Counted from the stretch's first letter, positions 27,698 through 39,394 are shown. The stretch is DNA of 64,000 nt from Lacinutrix neustonica (GCF_026625145.1 NZ_CP113088.1:2521501-2585500); one strand, 5' to 3'. Numbers and translations are program-made. The notes: a model not told the origin generated them from the letters alone.

Positions 27698-29010
27698 TAA
27701 AGATCAAACCCCAAATTAACACCCAGTTTATTTGCAATTAACTTAGTAATACGTTGCTTCAATTCAGGAATTTTTACTGAACTCAGTACGTTGTTACTAA
27801 AGGCAAACATCAATAAGGCTTTGGCTTCTTTCTCGGGAATACCACGTGAACGCATATAAAACATGGCGCTTTCATCTAATTGTCCAATAGTACACCCATG
27901 TGAACATTTCACATCATCTGCAAAAATTTCTAATTGCGGTTTTGTATTTATAGACGCTTTGTCACTTACTAAAATGTTATTATTCGCTTGAAACGCATTG
28001 GTTTTTTGAGCTTCTTTATTAACCACGACCTTGCCATTAAAAACACCTGTAGCGCTATCGCCATAAATGCCCTTGTAATCTTGGTGACTTTCGCAATTGG
28101 GCTCAATATGGTGCACCAGTGTGTTGTGATCAACATGTTGTTTTTCGCCAATTATGGTAATCCCTTTCATGGTAGAATCGATACGTTCACCATTTTGGTA
28201 AAAGTTTAGATTGTTACGTATTAGTTTGCCACCAAATGAAAACGTATGCACAGAACAGTGACTTTGGTCCTTTTGATTTATAAAGGTGTTATCTATTAAA
28301 GAGGCGTTTCCGTTATCATTTTGTATTTTATAATAGTCAACAATGGCCCGTTTGTTTCCAAAGATTTCTGTAACACTGTTTGTTAAAACAGGATTATCAG
28401 TTAAACTTTGATGACGTTCAATAATTTGAACATGAGAATTCTCGTCCACTACGATTAAATTACGAGGTTGTAATAGTAATGCCGCTTCATTTCCTGTTGA
28501 AAAGTGTAAGATCTGAATCGGTTTTTCAACCATTTTATTCTTCGGAATATGTATGTAAGCGCCTTCGTTGGAAAATGCCGTGTTCAGAGATGCTAAACTG
28601 TCTTTTGTTGCGACTTTATTGAAGTAATTTTCAATAATCAACCTGTATTTTGGTTTGTTTAAAGCTGAAGACATCAAACAAACATCAATACCATCATGTG
28701 TGGTCTGTGATAAATGTGATGAGTATTTTCCGTCAATAAACACTATTTTATAAGTATCGATATCATGAAGAAAATACTTTTTTACATCTTTATATTCTAG
28801 GGCATTTTCCTGTCTTGGGAACACGCTATAATCCTCTTTTAAAATACTTTTAAGCGAGGTGTATTTCCAATCTTCCTCTTTTTTAGAAGGAAAACCAACG
28901 GTTTCAAATGTTTTTATGGCTTCGCTACGGATATCGTGTAAAGGAGAGTCCATATCGATATCATTTTCGAATGCTAAAAATGAGGTTACTAATTTTTCTT
29001 TTAAATCCAT
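27697..29010 (-). CDS. sufD: Fe-S assembly scaffold protein SufD
   Basis: 437 aa, intact. It forms the SufBCD scaffold with SufB and SufC. Visible features are the beta-helix core, the conserved late block DDVKCSHGCTIGQLDE, and MFYMRSRGIPEKEAKALLMFAF. It sits between sufC and sufS, with about 150 bp of gene-free DNA before sufC. Confidence 0.95.
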   Translation of the reverse strand: MDLKEKLVTSFLAFENDIDMDSPLHDIRSEAIKTFETVGFPSKKEEDWKYTSLKSILKEDYSVFPRQENALEYKDVKKYFLHDIDTYKIVFIDGKYSSHLSQTTHDGIDVCLMSSALNKPKYRLIIENYFNKVATKDSLASLNTAFSNEGAYIHIPKNKMVEKPIQILHFSTGNEAALLLQPRNLIVVDENSHVQIIERHQSLTDNPVLTNSVTEIFGNKRAIVDYYKIQNDNGNASLIDNTFINQKDQSHCSVHTFSFGGKLIRNNLNFYQNGERIDSTMKGITIIGEKQHVDHNTLVHHIEPNCESHQDYKGIYGDSATGVFNGKVVVNKEAQKTNAFQANNNILVSDKASINTKPQLEIFADDVKCSHGCTIGQLDESAMFYMRSRGIPEKEAKALLMFAFSNNVLSSVKIPELKQRITKLIANKLGVNLGFDL

Positions 29011-29158
29011 GTTGTAAGTCTTCAGTAATCAGTATTTATTTTTCAGTCCACGCAATTGCTAACTGTTTTATTTATAGGATTGACTACTTTTATTGTTTTA
29101 AGAGTAATCATGCTTGAGTAAGCTACTGCCTACTGAAGCTTGACCACTGCTTACTAAT

Positions 29159-29911
29159 CTATGCGTTTGCTTCTTCTTTTATCCAATCGTATCCTTTTTC
29201 TTCCAGCTCGTGCGCTAATTCTTTTCCGCCGGATTTTACAATTTTACCATTGTGTAAAACATGAACGAAATCGGAACGATATAATCTAATAAACGTTGGT
29301 AGTGTGTGATTACTATTACTGCGTTGTCTTTAGATTTTAATTTGTTCACCCCGTTGGCAACAATACGAAGCGCATCAATATCTAAACGCGAATCTGTTTC
29401 ATCTAAAATGGCTAACTTAGGTTCTAACATGGCGAGTTGAAAAATCTCATTTCGTTTCTTTTCTCCACGAGAAAACCCCTCGTTTAATGAGCGGGATAAG
29501 AATTTACGGTCAATCTCTAGCATTTCAGCCTTTTCCTTAATCATTTTTAACATGTCTTTTGCAGGCATGTCTTCAAGACCTTTGGCTTTGCGATTGGCGT
29601 TGATTGCGGTTTTTATAAAATTGGTCACTGACACGCCTGGAATTTCTACTGGATATTGAAAGGATAAAAAGATGCCTTTATGAGCACGCTCTTCTGCTGC
29701 TAAGTCTTCGATGTCCTCACCTTCAAGAATAATTTCACCTTTTTCAACTTCGTATTCTTCTTTCCCAGCAATAACTGAAGCTAAAGTACTTTTACCAGCA
29801 CCCGTTAGGTCCCATAATAGCATGCACTTCGCCTGCTTTAACTTCCAGGTTTATTCCTTTTAAAATTGATTTACCTTCAACACTCGCGTGTAAATTTTTG
29901 ATTTGTAACAT
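29159..29911 (-). CDS. sufC: Fe-S assembly ATPase SufC (two frameshifts)
   Basis: About 250 aa from ATG 29911 ([15 protein letters not shown]). Walker A is split by an extra base near 29805 (GPNGAGKST restored). The signature region is [12 protein letters not shown] and Walker B is [16 protein letters not shown]. The C-terminus breaks near 29272, where CCGATTTC stands for CCGGATTTC, restoring [15 protein letters not shown]. It powers the SufBCD scaffold. Since SUF is the only Fe-S system visible and is essential in this group, real loss is very unlikely. Confidence 0.95.
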
Positions 29912-29915
29912 ATGC

Positions 29916-30328
29916 TTATTTTCCAATTTTAACGATTTCGTTTTGTGTTGGATTTAATTTTTTGACGTTTATAATTTCTTTTATCTCTACATTAAATGGC
30001 CATCCTTCTTTACCTTCTGGTTTAGGGATGAGTTTGCCTCTTACTTCAGCCAAGATACCATCTGTAGGTTCTTGTCTATATGGCTTTCCCATATCATATA
30101 ATTCGTGCATTTTATCATCGATAACGACTCCAAAAACGGAATTTCCTACTTGCATCACTGCGGCATCCGAATAATAAATAAACTCGCCTCTTAATAACGT
30201 TAAACCATCACTCTGTTTGGCAGTTTTTTCGGGCCATCAGCACCTATTGGTGATTTTGTTGTTTTGGTGTCCTCTTTACAACTTGTAAAACATGAGGCGC
30301 ATAACATTAAAATTAAAATTTGCTTCAT
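29916..30328 (-). CDS. Small lipoprotein inside the suf locus (one frameshift)
   Basis: About 137 aa. The lipobox is in [13 protein letters not shown]. The frame breaks near 30223, where CCCGAAAAAA stands for CCCGGAAAAAA. The folded part ([49 protein letters not shown]) looks like a small beta-barrel with a closing strand, similar in style to NlpE-type or OB-like lipoprotein domains. No family is certain. It lies 4 bp upstream of sufC and downstream of a metallo-beta-lactamase gene, so it is probably in the suf transcript. Confidence 0.75.
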
Positions 30329-30330
30329 CA

Positions 30331-31210
30331 CTAGTTTAAGAATTTAGGATACTTAGGTAATCTATTAAAATCATCGGCAGAATGTTGAATGTATACTTTA
30401 GCGTTTTTTTCTTTCGCAAACGCTTCAAAAGCATCCATGCTGGTTAGCGTTTCTTCAACACTATAATTGAAACTTGGCACCCCACCGGAATCTCTGTTTT
30501 CTTGAAAATGGTAAAGGTCACCGAGATAATAATACTGGCCCAGCTTCAACCAAGTTTAAATAAAGCGCTTGATGCCCTGGTGTATGTCCTGGCATAGATT
30601 TTATAATAACAGAACCGTCATCAAACACATCATAATCCCCATTAAGCTTTTTTACCTTTGTAAGTGCTGCAACCGGTGGATAATTGTCTCCTTTTTTCTG
30701 TGCGTCACTAGTTATAAAATTATATTCAGATTCTTGAACCAACCATGTGGCATCGGCAAATTTTGAAGCAGAACCAGTGTGATCAAAATGGGTATGCGAC
30801 AAAGCGATATAATCAAAATCTTTAGGGGTTAGATTCAATTCTTTTAATTGAGAGATTATAGAATCTTTTCTTGAGACGGTAAAAGCACCATCTGGCGTAG
30901 TAAAAGGGTCTTGGCCAACTAAGCCTTCTGCTAAACCGGCATCCCATAGTAAACGCCCCTTAGGATGTTCAATAATGTAGAAGGCATCGGCAAAGGTTTT
31001 TGTTTGGCCCTGGTACGTGGTGTCTTGAGAAAAAATGTCTAACTTATTCACCTGAACTGTTCCCCCGTTTAAGGTGTATAATTTAACCTCAGTTTGAGTT
31101 GTTTGAGTGTCTTCTTGCGCACTATTGTGACCATCTTGTATACCTTGTTTGAAATCTTTACAAGAGGTGGCAGCTATAAGTAATACAAGTAATCCGATTG
31201 TTTTTTTCAT
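30331..31210 (-). CDS. Metallo-beta-lactamase-fold hydrolase, lactonase-like, exported (one frameshift)
   Basis: About 292 aa. The signal peptide and lipobox are MKKTIGLLVLLIAATSC. The metal motif SHTHFDHTGSA is followed by the later ligands PGHTPGHQ and a DLYHF block. The frame breaks near 30535: TCTCGGTGAC on the coding strand stands for TCCGGTGAC, restoring LLSGDLYHF. The fold matches N-acyl-homoserine-lactonase-like enzymes, but true lactonase activity cannot be claimed. It lies between sufB and the small lipoprotein, splitting the suf operon. Confidence 0.85.
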
Positions 31211-31242
31211 AGGTGTTTCATATTTAAATCAATACCGTTTTT

Positions 31243-32689
31243 TTATCCTACAGAACCTTCCAAGCTGATTTCCAATAGCTTTTGTGCTTCAACAGCAAAC
31301 TCCATTGGTAATTTATTTAGTACTTCTTTACTAAAGCCATTTACAATAAGTGCTATTGCTTTTTCTGTATCAATACCACGTTGGTTACAATAGAAAATCT
31401 GGTCTTCACCAATTTTACTGGTTGTCGCCTCATGTTCTACCATGGCGGTTTTGTTTTTTGCTTCAATGTATGGGAAGGTATGTGCGCCACATTCATTACC
31501 CATAAGTAAACTGTCGCATTGCGAGAAGTTACGTGCGTTGTCTGCTCGGAATTGATTTGTACTAATCCGCGATAAGAGTTTTGTGATTTACCTGCCGAAA
31601 TACCTTTTGAAATAATAGTAGATTTTGTGTTTTTTCCTAAATGAATCATTTTTGTTCCCGTATCTGCTTGCTGATAATTATTAGTCACAGCAATAGAGTA
31701 AAATTCACCAACAGAATTATCACCTTTTAAAATACAACTCGGGTATTTCCAAGTCACGGCACTTCCAGTTTCCACTTGTGTCCACGATATTTTTGCGTTT
31801 TTCTCGCAAATGCCTCTTTTGGTCACGAAATTAAAAACGCCACCTTTTCCTTCGGCATTTCCAGGATACCAGTTTTGTACTGTAGAATATTTAATTTCAG
31901 CATCGTCTAAAGCAATAAGCTCCACAACGGCGGCATGCAATTGATTTTCATCCCGACTTGGTGCGGTACAGCCTTCCAAATAAGACACGTAGCTGCCTTC
32001 GTCTGCGACGAGTAATGTGCGCTCAAATTGTCCGGTGCCTCCTTGGTTAATTCTAAAATAGGTCGACAACTCCATAGGGCAACGTACGCCTTTTGGAATA
32101 TAGCAGAAGGATCCATCACTAAATACGGCTGAATTTAAAGCCGCATAAAAATTATCTTTTTGGGGCACGACCGTTCCTAAATATTTTCTCACTAATTCGG
32201 GATGCTCTTTAATGGCTTCCGAAATACTCATGAAAATAATCCCTTTCTCACCTAATGTTTTTTTGAAGGTAGTAGCTACAGACACTGAATCGACCACAAT
32301 ATCCATAGCGACGTTGTTCATCTTTTTTTGCTCATCTATAGAGATTCCTAATTTCTTATACATGGCCAATAGATCTGGATCCACATCATCTAACGTTTTA
32401 TTAGGATCTACAGCAACTGGCGCAGAATAATAGGCGATGGCTTGGAAATCGGCTTTTTGTAATGTACGTTTGCCCACTCCGGTTCTTCCATGGTTTTCCA
32501 GTGACGAAAAGCCTCTAATCGCCAGTCAGTCATCCATTCAGGCTCTTCTTTTTTCTTAGAAATAGCGCGAACAATATCTTCATTTAAACCAATTGGGAAG
32601 GTGTCAGATTTTATATCTGTGTAAAAACCATATTCGTATTCTTTGGTTTTTAATTCTTCTCTTAAATCGTCTTCAGTATATTTTGACAT
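31243..32689 (-). CDS. sufB: Fe-S assembly scaffold protein SufB (two frameshifts)
   Basis: About 482 aa from ATG 32689 ([13 protein letters not shown]). Both breaks are CCGGA losses: near 32450 (CCGATTTC for CCGGATTTC, restoring [14 protein letters not shown]) and near 31550 (TCCGAGCAGAC, one base short, restoring [20 protein letters not shown]). Core features are [27 protein letters not shown] and the C-terminal [18 protein letters not shown] with the conserved Cys. With SufC and SufD it builds Fe-S clusters. Confidence 0.96.
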
Positions 32690-32740
32690 AATTAGATTTT
32701 CGTTTTTAAACTCCTTCACAATGGGAAGGTTGGGATTGGT

Positions 32741-33070
32741 CTATAGCGAAAAAGATTCGCCGCAACCGCAAGTTCGGTTAGCGTTAGGGTTATTGAAAAC
32801 GAAACCAGCGCCATTCAATCCACCCGAATATTCTAAAGTGGTACCTATGAGGTATAAAAAGCTTTTTTTATCAACAATGATTTTTACACCATTATCTTCA
32901 AAAACTTTATCCTCCGCTTCTTGGGTTTTATCAAATTTTAAATCGTAAGAAAGCCCGGAGCAACCGCCACTTTTTACGCCTACACGTACATAATGCTCAC
33001 CAGGGACATAACCATCGTCAGTCATTAATTCAATAACTTTCTTTTTAGCTGTTTCAGAAACTTTTATCAT
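32741..33070 (-). CDS. Fe-S assembly accessory protein, A-type carrier (IscA/SufA-like)
   Basis: About 109 aa from ATG 33070 (MIKVSETAKKKV). The three conserved Cys are present: SGGCSGLSY and the C-terminal CGCGESFSL. It carries and delivers Fe-S clusters. It heads the suf run, with a strong TATCTTTG promoter just upstream and sufB 51 bp downstream. Confidence 0.93.
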   Translation of the reverse strand: MIKVSETAKKKVIELMTDDGYVPGEHYVRVGVKSGGCSGLSYDLKFDKTQEAEDKVFEDNGVKIIVDKKSFLYLIGTTLEYSGGLNGAGFVFNNPNANRTCGCGESFSL

Positions 33071-33101
33071 ATTCTTATATAGATTAACTCTAAATAGAGT
33101 G

Positions 33102-33109
33102 CAAAGATA
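33102..33109 (-). promoter_or_regulatory. -7 box of the suf operon
   Basis: Minus-strand TATCTTTG, a perfect consensus match 32 bp before the first suf gene. No LytTR-like repeats are seen here. Confidence 0.7.
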
Positions 33110-33200
33110 CGATATATGTCTGTTTTTACCATACAACCTAACATTATATTAGCATATGTGGTTATAGTATTTGTCTATGAATTGCTTTCTGTGAAACGTT

Positions 33201-34269
33201 TTAATTCTGAAAATCAGGATTGGTAAGAAATGAGGGATCAGATAGTGATAAAAGAAAAGCTTTTAAGTCGGCTTTATCTTGATTAGAAAGTTGTACACCA
33301 CCGTCTTCTACTTTTTTCATTAACGGATCTATGGTTGGTGAGTTTTGGAGGCCTTCAGAATAAAAATCAATCACTGCATCTAAAGTTTCAAAACGGCCGT
33401 CATGCATATATGGTGCGGTGAATGCTAAATTTCTTAAAGAGGGGCTTTTGAATTTTCCGTTGTCATTGGGGTCTCCCGTTACACGGCCCAAGCCTAAATC
33501 TGAAAAATTGGCATCTAAACCGTTATTGTGAAATAGGTTGTCTGTCCACAAGGGGTTGTTGGGATTGCCATGACAATGAAAACAATCGCCACGCGATTCA
33601 TCTAAAAACACCGCTAAACCATTTTGCTCTTGAGGTGTTAAGGTGGTTTCGCCCAATGAAAACTTGTCAAATTTAGAGTTCGCTGAAATAAGTGTGCGCT
33701 CAAACTGAGCCAGCGCTTTTGTGGTTAATTCTTTGGTGATTGTCGTCGTTTTAAAAGCTAAGCGAAACAATTTGGGGTACTCCGGATGCGTTGCTAATTT
33801 CGCAACGACATCATCCCAATCACTATGCATTTCTATAGGGTTTTGTACAGGTTCTAAAGCTTGTCGCTCTAAACTGAGTTCTTTTCCGTCCCAGGCGAAA
33901 CGTTCATCGTAGTTCCAGGCGAGGTTGAATAGGGGCATGGCATTTCTATTTCCAAAAATGCCATCAATACCATCACTTGTGGCAGAATCATCAGTAAAGG
34001 CATTTTCTCGGTTTATGGCATGACGCACAGGACATGGTTTCATCATCAGACAAAATAGGATCAAAGAATAATTTTTTTCCCAAAGCGACACCTTCCGGAG
34101 TTTGGGGGTTGTTATTTGGAATAATAGGCGAAAGTATTGTTTGCTGAAAAAGAACTGGAATGTCTAGGGCTACAGGGGTAGGTTCATATACTTCGGTATC
34201 TGGTGAATCCTCTTTCGAGCACGCCAAGATAAAAGTAAATAAGAGCATGTATATAAACCAGTGTTTCAT
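33201..34269 (-). CDS. Di-heme cytochrome-c peroxidase, MbnH-like lipoprotein (one frameshift)
   Basis: About 355 aa from ATG 34269. The lipobox is in LLFTFILAC. It has two CxxCH heme sites (MSCASCHKP and [10 protein letters not shown]) and the MauG/CCP pattern ([42 protein letters not shown]). The frame breaks near 34005: CCGAGAAAATGCC stands for CCGGAAAATGCC, restoring [11 protein letters not shown]. Because it is directly downstream of MbnP, it is probably the MbnH-type oxidase that modifies a Trp of MbnP, not a simple peroxide scavenger. Confidence 0.9.
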
Positions 34270-34273
34270 GTAA

Positions 34274-35065
34274 TTACTGTGTAACGGCACCTAAACTAAA
34301 CACGTTTTGTCCATTTTGATTCATCTTTAATTGTGCTTGAAAATTGGGCATAAGCATGGTGTTCCATACGGTTAAATCCCATTGGAACGTGTTTTTAAAC
34401 CATTCGGCAATATTCATTTTTATTTCAAAATTAATATCTCTTTCTATGGTTATTGGGCCTAGGTCGACCTCAATAAAAGTTTCTTCAATAGTTGGTGGAT
34501 TGGTATTGCCATCTGCGGCTCTTATAACATGGTATGCATAACCCGTTTCCGGCGTTGTACTGTTCGTAAATTTACCTTCTAATTGCATATAGTGATAGCC
34601 ACCCACGCTTCCTAACATAGGGGTGTTGGGTACGGCCCAGGATTCTGAATTTAAATCTAAGTATGCACCGTCAATATTGTCTTCGGCATCAAAACCAAAG
34701 GTGAAAGACACATTGGTATAAGTTCCTAACGGAATATTATCTAAGGGACTATAGGTTAGATTTGTGTCTGTTTTTAGATTTACTAAGTTGTAGCCTTCTA
34801 TCACAATTTTCTCACCGTTTTCTTTAGTAAATGTGACATCTGAAATGAGATACCTAAGGGTTTCTATGCTAAGCGTTTCGCCATTGGCATTTGTGTATTG
34901 TATCGTGTTAAAATCTGAACTGGTTATTTGGGTGTCATCCCAATAATGGGTAAAGCTAAACGTGGTTTTGGCGTCAGTTTGTAAAGTTAAATTGTCATCA
35001 CGATCTTCACTACATGAATATAGTAGAAGTATTGAAATCATAAAAAGGGTAAAAATCTTTGGCAT
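34274..35065 (-). CDS. MbnP-family copper-binding lipoprotein
   Basis: 263 aa, intact. The lipobox is in [10 protein letters not shown]. The family pattern is clear: beta-sandwich words [56 protein letters not shown] and [10 protein letters not shown]. In the methanobactin systems where MbnP was named, its partner MbnH oxidises a Trp to kynurenine to make a copper site. Several Trp are present here (e.g. [27 protein letters not shown]). It lies 4 bp before the MbnH-like gene, so co-expression is expected. Confidence 0.9.
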   Translation of the reverse strand: MPKIFTLFMISILLLYSCSEDRDDNLTLQTDAKTTFSFTHYWDDTQITSSDFNTIQYTNANGETLSIETLRYLISDVTFTKENGEKIVIEGYNLVNLKTDTNLTYSPLDNIPLGTYTNVSFTFGFDAEDNIDGAYLDLNSESWAVPNTPMLGSVGGYHYMQLEGKFTNSTTPETGYAYHVIRAADGNTNPPTIEETFIEVDLGPITIERDINFEIKMNIAEWFKNTFQWDLTVWNTMLMPNFQAQLKMNQNGQNVFSLGAVTQ

Positions 35066-35067
35066 TA

Positions 35068-36409
35068 TTATTTAAATTTTATCATTAGTAGGTCTGTAAA
35101 GCCTTTGTTTACTAGTATATCCCCATCATTACTAGAGGTCTCTCCCACAGCAATCACTGTTTTGTTTTTAAGCTCTGCCACACCATAGGCAAAATCAATA
35201 TTAGTGCCTCCCACAGTTGTTTCCCATTGTAATGCGCCGTTGCTATCCACTTTAAGAATCCAGGCATCATTTTGACCTTGATTATTTTGAACATCAACAT
35301 CTGAACTTCGGAGCTTCCTGCTAAAAGGAAACCATTATCTTGTGTTTTGACTATAGCCCTAGCCACATCAAAACTAGTGCCACCTATTGTTTTTTCCCAA
35401 AGCAATTCGCCAGCAGGGGATATTTTAATGAGCCACAAATCGGCAGCACCTATATAATTAGACACATCTTGATCCATGCTTCGGTATCACCAGCGATTAT
35501 ATAATTACCATCACCAGATGTTGTTATAGCCCATGCCTCATCAATTTCTCCACCTCCAAAGGATTTCTCCCACAACAAAGCGCCCGTATTTGAAATTTTA
35601 ATAACCCAAAAATCGTAGGAACCCTTGTTATTAGAAATATCTGTATCTGCACTATCTGAGCTACCAGCGATAATAAAGCTGTTGTTTTCTGCTTCTACAA
35701 TTCCTCGAGGTGTATCGGAAAGCAACCCTCCAAAATACTTACTCCATTGTAATGCTCCAGCGGCATCTAATTTTATAATCCAATAATCGCCACCAGCATG
35801 CTTGTTGGTATTTCTAGATGTATTGCCTTCGCCACTAGAAGCAGTCACGTCTAAAATCCCTGATACTAAATAACCGCCATCACTAGTTTGAATGACAGAA
35901 AGACCTGAATCTGTACCGGAATAGCCAAATGATTTTTGCCATGAAAGCGTCCCTGAGGCATCTAGTTTAGCTAACCAATAATCTTCTTGACCGGCGTTCC
36001 CGCTAACGTCTTCGTCGTTACTATAACTGGACCCTAAAATAGCATAACCACCTTCTTGGGTTTGAATGATGTCTTTTCCCCGGTCGTCTGCTGTGCCACC
36101 ATAGGTTTTATTCCATTGCAATTCACTTTCAGCATTAAATTTTAATAGCCAATAATCGTAACTTTCGTTTGTTTTATCGCTAATATCACCATCCATGCTT
36201 TGTGTGAAACCTAGAACAGCATAGCCGCCGTCTTCTGTGCTAACGATAGCTTGTGCGCTCTCGTTTTTTGTTCCACCATAAATTTTTGTAAAATCTAAAT
36301 TGCCGTAAATGCCTGTCACCCCGGCATCATAATCATCATCAGTTTTACAACCGATAAACAGTATAAATGTACTTAAGAATAAAAACAGTAAATTTTTAGA
36401 ACGGGTCAT
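35068..36409 (-). CDS. Beta-propeller-like repeat lipoprotein (two frameshifts)
   Basis: About 447 aa. The lipobox is in LFLSTFILFIGC. It has seven or so ~50-residue repeats of the type W-x-K-x-[FY]-GG-x4-[DE]-x8-T-x-[DE]-GGY-x2-[AL]-G-x-[ST], each with DYWL[LA]K or WIIKLD strands. The breaks near 35480 and 35310 are CCGGA deletions (restoring GDTGSMDQDVS and GSSGSSDVDVQ). This resembles T9SS-associated or Kelch-like repeat proteins of flavobacteria. In the operon it may be a surface partner of the copper proteins; the function is unknown. Confidence 0.8.
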
Positions 36410-36416
36410 CATTCGT

Positions 36417-37650
36417 TTAATTGCTTTTTCTAATAACAAATAGGCCTCTTTCCATATCACTAATAATAATATTTCCACTATTAAAATAGGGGTACACATT
36501 CCAAGCACCGTTAAAATTAGCATTATTATCTTCTGGATAGGTATCAAAGAATCCAACTTCTGACATGACATTTGAATCTATATTTGATAGATCAATCATT
36601 CGAACGCCAGCGCGATAATTAGCCTGATAGTACGTGTTATTATTAACATAGCCGTTATGGTCAATGGCAAGCGTTTTACCGGTGTATTCCATATGTAATT
36701 TAGGGTTGTCTAAATCTGTAAAATCAAAAACCAAGGTTCGCGTATTGCCGCCATAGTATTGTTCATCTAGTTCATCACCCAAAATAAAATATTTTTTATC
36801 CTCACTAAACCATCCTTGGTGTGTATAACCAATATTGGCATAATCTATAGTGGCGATTTCTATAGGGTTTGTTTTGTCTGTAATATCGGCAATAACTACT
36901 TTGTTTTCGTTGCTTCCAATTAAAATTTCTTTTCCTGTAAAGTCGGTATCTCGGTCCATTGTAAGTGACCACCTGTGCATCGTGAGAATAACCACCCAAA
37001 TCAAAACCTCCGGCTGCTACAGGGTTTGTTGGGTCTTGTATATTTACAAAGTGCGGGCCGCCGTTATAAGTTGAAGCGCCATTTAATCTCGTGCCTACAC
37101 CATAAGCATAGCCACTTTCTTCATTTATTACAATGTTATGTGCGCTACCAAAGCCAGTATAATGTGCATCTGCGTTAAAAATTTGTGGTGAATTTGCCAC
37201 GGTTCTTAGTCGAGTTAAATCGAAGACTTGCATGCCGTGGTTCGCAGCCTCACTCACTATATAAGCGTGATCATTATAAACTTTGATGTCTCTCCAAGAG
37301 CTATTAATTGTTGCTGTTGGTAATAATCCTACGACCACTAAATTTGTGGGATCTGTAATATCTACAAAAACAGCGGCAGATGAAGTGCCTACAAGTGCAT
37401 ATTCGTTACCTGTTATGGGGTCTGTCCATCCCCAAGAATCATTGCCTTTACCTTCTGCTCCCATTTGAGAAATGGAAAGATTAGCCATAAGGTCATAGCC
37501 TTGACAGGGAAATACCCCAGCCATACCATTTACACATGGAGATGCTGGACTACTATTTACAGCAGGTTTATCGTCATCTTTAGTGCAACTAATAAACGTG
37601 AACAAGAATAAGAGTCCAGTTCCAACAACAAACTTTGGAATGTTTTTCAT
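36417..37650 (-). CDS. Choice-of-anchor B family lipoprotein (LVIVD repeats, one frameshift)
   Basis: About 410 aa from ATG 37650. The lipobox is in GLLFLFTFISC. The propeller-like LVIVD repeats (AVFVDITDPTNLVVVG, DIKVYNDHAYIVSEAANHGMQVFDL, HFVNIQDPTNPVAAGGF) are of the choice-of-anchor B type. The frame breaks near 36950: GACCGAGATACC stands for GACCGGATACC, restoring YNGPDTDFTGKEI. It is a paralogue of the next gene upstream but uses a lipid anchor. It ends 4-8 bp before the repeat lipoprotein gene. Confidence 0.87.
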
Positions 37651-37737
37651 TTTTTTAATTTCAGTTTTTTTTAATTTTAACAAAGCATTGTACTAGGATC
37701 AACCAAAAAAACGATCTACAATTTATATTCGCGAGTT

Positions 37738-39243
37738 CTATTTTTTGATTAATTTTTTAGTTGTTGTTCCGTTTATTTTAACCAAATAAATGCCTGAACG
37801 ATACTCTGTTAAAGGTAAAACGAATTCTTTTGTGTTAATATTGTTATTGTCATAAACTTTCTGACCCGTAATACTATAGATTTGAATACTATTAATTGAT
37901 GTATTAGAATTACTTTTTATAATAGAAACCGAGTTGGTAGGATTTGGAGAAAGTGAAAATGAATTGGTCATATTATAATCAGGGGTGCTAAGTGTATTAC
38001 TTTGTCTTACAACAAAAAGCCCACGTTCTATATCGCTTATTATAATATTGCCACTGGCAAAGTAGGGATAGATACTCCAAGCGCCATTAAAGTTTGCGCT
38101 GTTACTGCTAGGGTAGGTATCAAAAAAGCCTATTTCAGAAGCACTGTTGTTTGATGACAATAATGTTGGTACGTCGAGTACTCGCATTCCCGCCCTGTAA
38201 TTGGCCAAATAAAACTTATTCCCATTCACATAACCGTTATGATCTATAGCAAGTGTAGGCCCAGTGTAAGTGTTAAGTAATGCAGCATTGCTAAAATCAG
38301 CATCTAAATCTATCATATCGAAAACAAGCGTTCTCGTGTTATTTCCAAAACTTTGTTCATCTACTTCATCTCCTAAAATAAAGTACCGTTGATCCTCAGT
38401 AAACCAACCTTGATGTGCATAGGCAGTTTGGGGGTAGGTAAAATCATTAATGAGAGTGACATTGGTTTTATCGGTAACATCCGGAATGACTACTTTGTCT
38501 GTATTTCCATTACTTCCAATAAATATTTGTTTACCCGTATGGTCTGTGTCAGGACCATTGTAAGTTACTACTTGCGCGTCATGTGTGTATCCTGCTGCAG
38601 TATAGTCTCCTAATGTTGTTGGGCTGGTAGGGGTGCTTATATCTACAAAAATTGGCCCACCACCATTCGCCGAACCACAACCTACTAAATAGGCAATGCC
38701 TTCAGATTCATTAATTACTATATTATGACAGCTTCCTATAACAATGTCTCCTGATCCACCGTCTCCTGTATATTTTAGTACCTGGGCTCCCTCAAAGATT
38801 AAGTTTGGATCGACTCCATTTCTAAGTATGGTTAAGTCAAAAACTTGCATGCCATGGCTGCCTACATTATCGGCAACAATAAATGCGTAATTGTTATATA
38901 CTTTCACATCTCTCCAAAAATTCGTTCCAGCGGCAGTTTCAATTCTTCCTAAAAATACGGGATTCACAGGATCTGAAACATCTACAAAAGCGGTGCTATT
39001 TGTTGTGGCAATTATCGCATATTCTTTGCCTGTTTGTGAATCTGTCCAGCCCCAAATATCACTCCCTTACGGGTTGCCAGCTGCAGTTGCTAAAGTAGAT
39101 ATGGGCATATTAGACATTAAGTCGTAATCATTACAGGGGTAAACACCAGCCATCCCGGTGCTAGAATCGCAAGGGGTTTGTGCGAATACTGTACCTTGAA
39201 ACAAAAAACAAATTAGAAATACTGAAACGTAATTTTTTAACAT
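37738..39243 (-). CDS. Choice-of-anchor B family protein with T9SS C-terminal domain (one in-frame stop)
   Basis: About 501 aa from ATG 39243, with a signal peptide ending in LFQGTVFAQ. It has LVIVD repeats like its neighbour, then a C-terminal type A sorting domain (FSLSPNPTN, IQIYSITGQKVYDN, YRSGIYLVKINGTTTKKLIKK), so it is exported by the type IX system. One TAA at 39067-39069 interrupts the frame: CCGTAAGGG stands where CCGGAAGGG would read NPEGSDIWGW, as in the paralogue (KGNDSWGW). It is the first gene of the five-gene MbnP operon. Confidence 0.87.
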
Positions 39244-39394
39244 AAGATTTAGGTGTTAATTAATGGAGCGAAATTATAATAAAAAAACGATAAAATGTTG
39301 AATGCCTGTGTTAAAATGCACTAACAAGTGTTGTTTGTTTTTTTTTTTTTTCATAAGATTATCTATAATATACAGTCTATTTAATAAAGCTTCT

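Noticed and set aside
30331..31210. Quorum-quenching lactonase call for the metallo-beta-lactamase gene
   Set aside because: The HxHxDH motif is shared by many MBL hydrolases and nothing in the sequence fixes acyl-homoserine lactone as substrate.
26484..32689. Pseudogene decay of sufS, sufC and sufB
   Set aside because: These genes are essential for Fe-S assembly, each has only one- or two-base lesions, and intact neighbours (sufD, sufE) show no decay. Consensus error is simpler.
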